Part shown: piece by piece, positions 5,515-6,353 of the stretch
Numbering within the stretch: the stretch's first letter is position 1
Layout of the letters: each line of letters opens with the position of its first letter
Source: an uncultured Clostridia bacterium
GTDB taxonomy: Bacteria > Bacillota > Clostridia > Christensenellales > DTU072
Reading direction: 5' to 3'
Length of the DNA: 6,353 bases
NCBI GenBank assembly: GCA_934274515.1
Contig: CAKQTC010000032.1
Location: 1-6,353, forward strand
Notes under the pieces: model-generated
Databases searched by the model: none
What the model was told of the DNA's origin: nothing
The model's input: the letters and a program-made list of their open reading frames with translations, nothing else
Translations under genes and position numbers: made by a program

Positions 5515-6353
5515 ATGACTAATTTTAATTGGCTGCAGCTTTTTGCAGATGCAGGTACTGTTATAAACACCCTTGTAAACAACGGTACTTCCAACTACAC
5601 CAACGCATACACCGGCGACGCTGTTGCCGCAAGCCCCGCCACCAACACCCTCGCGCCGGAGCTCAAGACCTTTTATGACACTGAGCTGCTTGAAAACGCG
5701 CGCACTGAGATGTTCTATGCGCAGTTTGGCCGCAAGCAGCGCCTGCCGAAAAACGGCGGCACGACTATTGAGTGGAGAAAGTTCAACACCTTTGACCGCG
5801 CAAGCGAGCTCAAGGAGGGCGTAATCCCCACCGGCCAGCAGTTCGGCTCTTCGAGCCTTACCGCGTCCATCTCGCAGTACGGCACTTACACCTCCATCAC
5901 CGATAAGCTTGAAATGCGAGCCTATGATAACGTCATTCTCGCGGCGACTGAGGAAATGGGCGCATCCGCTGCGGCAACGCAGGAGACGCTTATCCGCGAT
6001 GCGCTGCTTGTCGGCACTAATGTAATGTACTGCGATAATATCGATACCGACGGCAATAAGATTTCTACGCCTACCACCCCGGCGACCATGGGCGCAGGCG
6101 GCAGCACTGCCGGTTCGGGCGGCGCTTCGACTCCTGACGGCTGGGCGCTGCTTACCCCCACCATGGTAAACAAGGCAGTTACCAAGATGAAGAAAGATCG
6201 CGTCCCTCGCATCAACGGCAAGTATTATGCGGTTATCCATCCCTCTGTTGCGTATGATCTGCGCCAGTCCAAGGAATGGATAGAGGTACATAAGTATGCC
6301 GCTACCGGCGAGATATTCAACGGCGAGATCGGCGAGCTGCACGGCTGCCGCTT
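5515..6353 (+). CDS. major capsid protein, N4-gp56 family (3' end outside the window)
   Basis: The frame is open from ATG 5515 to the window edge: 279 codons plus two bases, so the protein is partial here by position, not broken. It resembles the N4-gp56 family of HK97-fold major capsid proteins. Supporting stretches are TTIEWRKFNTFD (83-94), SITDKLEMRAYDNVILAATE (127-146), VIHPSVAYDLR (240-250) and NGEIGELHGCR (269-279). Residues 6-12 read WLQLFAD, a putative Prp site; cutting after Phe10 would remove 10 residues. Between the N-terminal and central parts lies a Gly/Ser/Thr-rich stretch (193-209), probably a surface-exposed loop or insertion. The start is supported by AAAGGA 8 bases upstream and by the shared N-terminal motif. 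Many copies per virion would form the icosahedral shell on the scaffold encoded just before it. Confidence 0.93.
   Translation, partial: MTNFNWLQLFADAGTVINTLVNNGTSNYTNAYTGDAVAASPATNTLAPELKTFYDTELLENARTEMFYAQFGRKQRLPKNGGTTIEWRKFNTFDRASELKEGVIPTGQQFGSSSLTASISQYGTYTSITDKLEMRAYDNVILAATEEMGASAAATQETLIRDALLVGTNVMYCDNIDTDGNKISTPTTPATMGAGGSTAGSGGASTPDGWALLTPTMVNKAVTKMKKDRVPRINGKYYAVIHPSVAYDLRQSKEWIEVHKYAATGEIFNGEIGELHGCR
5530..5550 (+). other. putative Prp cleavage motif in the major capsid protein
   Basis: These codons encode WLQLFAD at capsid residues 6-12, identical in sequence to the scaffold motif. The predicted cut is between Phe10 and Ala11. The DNA shares 14 identical bases with the scaffold copy (TGGCTGCAGCTTTT) and then differs at third codon positions, which suggests selection on the peptide. 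Confidence 0.65.

Noticed and set aside
5302..6342. Open frame of 346 codons on the - strand opposite the scaffold end and capsid gene
   Set aside because: It lies opposite two well-supported genes, has no recognisable domain and an odd composition. It is explained by codon bias in the real genes leaving the antisense frame open.
1..6353. CRISPR arrays, insertion sequences and attachment sites
   Set aside because: No spaced direct repeats, terminal inverted repeats, transposase or integrase genes are visible in the window.

Overview
This window is the packaging and capsid end of a tailed-phage (or prophage) late operon, all on the + strand. The order is terminase small subunit, terminase large subunit, portal, a Prp-type cysteine protease, a 298-base non-coding leader, scaffold, and an N4-gp56-type major capsid protein that runs off the right edge. 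The best host guess is a Bacillota bacterium of the class Clostridia, probably gut-associated. This rests on the strong GGAGG-type ribosome binding sites, the moderate GC content, the resemblance of the proteins to those of clostridial phages, and the presence of Prp, a protease characteristic of bacteria whose ribosomal protein L27 is made with a cleavable leader. No integrase, host gene or attachment site is visible, so prophage and free phage cannot be told apart.

Bases 1-4151 form a tightly coupled packaging block. terS and terL overlap by ATGA, the portal start lies 14 bases inside the end of terL, and portal and prp overlap by ATGA. A clear intrinsic terminator follows prp.

Bases 4152-4449 carry no convincing gene but are dense in RNA-like structure. 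They hold the terminator, a promoter-like pair of hexamers embedded in it, an 11-base copy of the 16S rRNA anti-Shine-Dalgarno tail, a perfect H-type pseudoknot candidate, a 10-bp GC-rich hairpin, and a tRNA-like fold with perfect acceptor, D and T stems but no normal anticodon arm. A good ribosome binding site then leads into the scaffold gene. This is the least explained part of the window.

Bases 4450-6353 are the capsid block. Scaffold and major capsid protein share the N-terminal motif WLQLFAD, which resembles the LQFFA-type site cut by Prp in L27 and in the scaffold and capsid proteins of staphylococcal phage 80alpha. The reading proposed here is that this phage brings its own Prp, encoded just upstream, to trim both shell proteins during assembly. 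The terminase then packages DNA through the portal into the shell.
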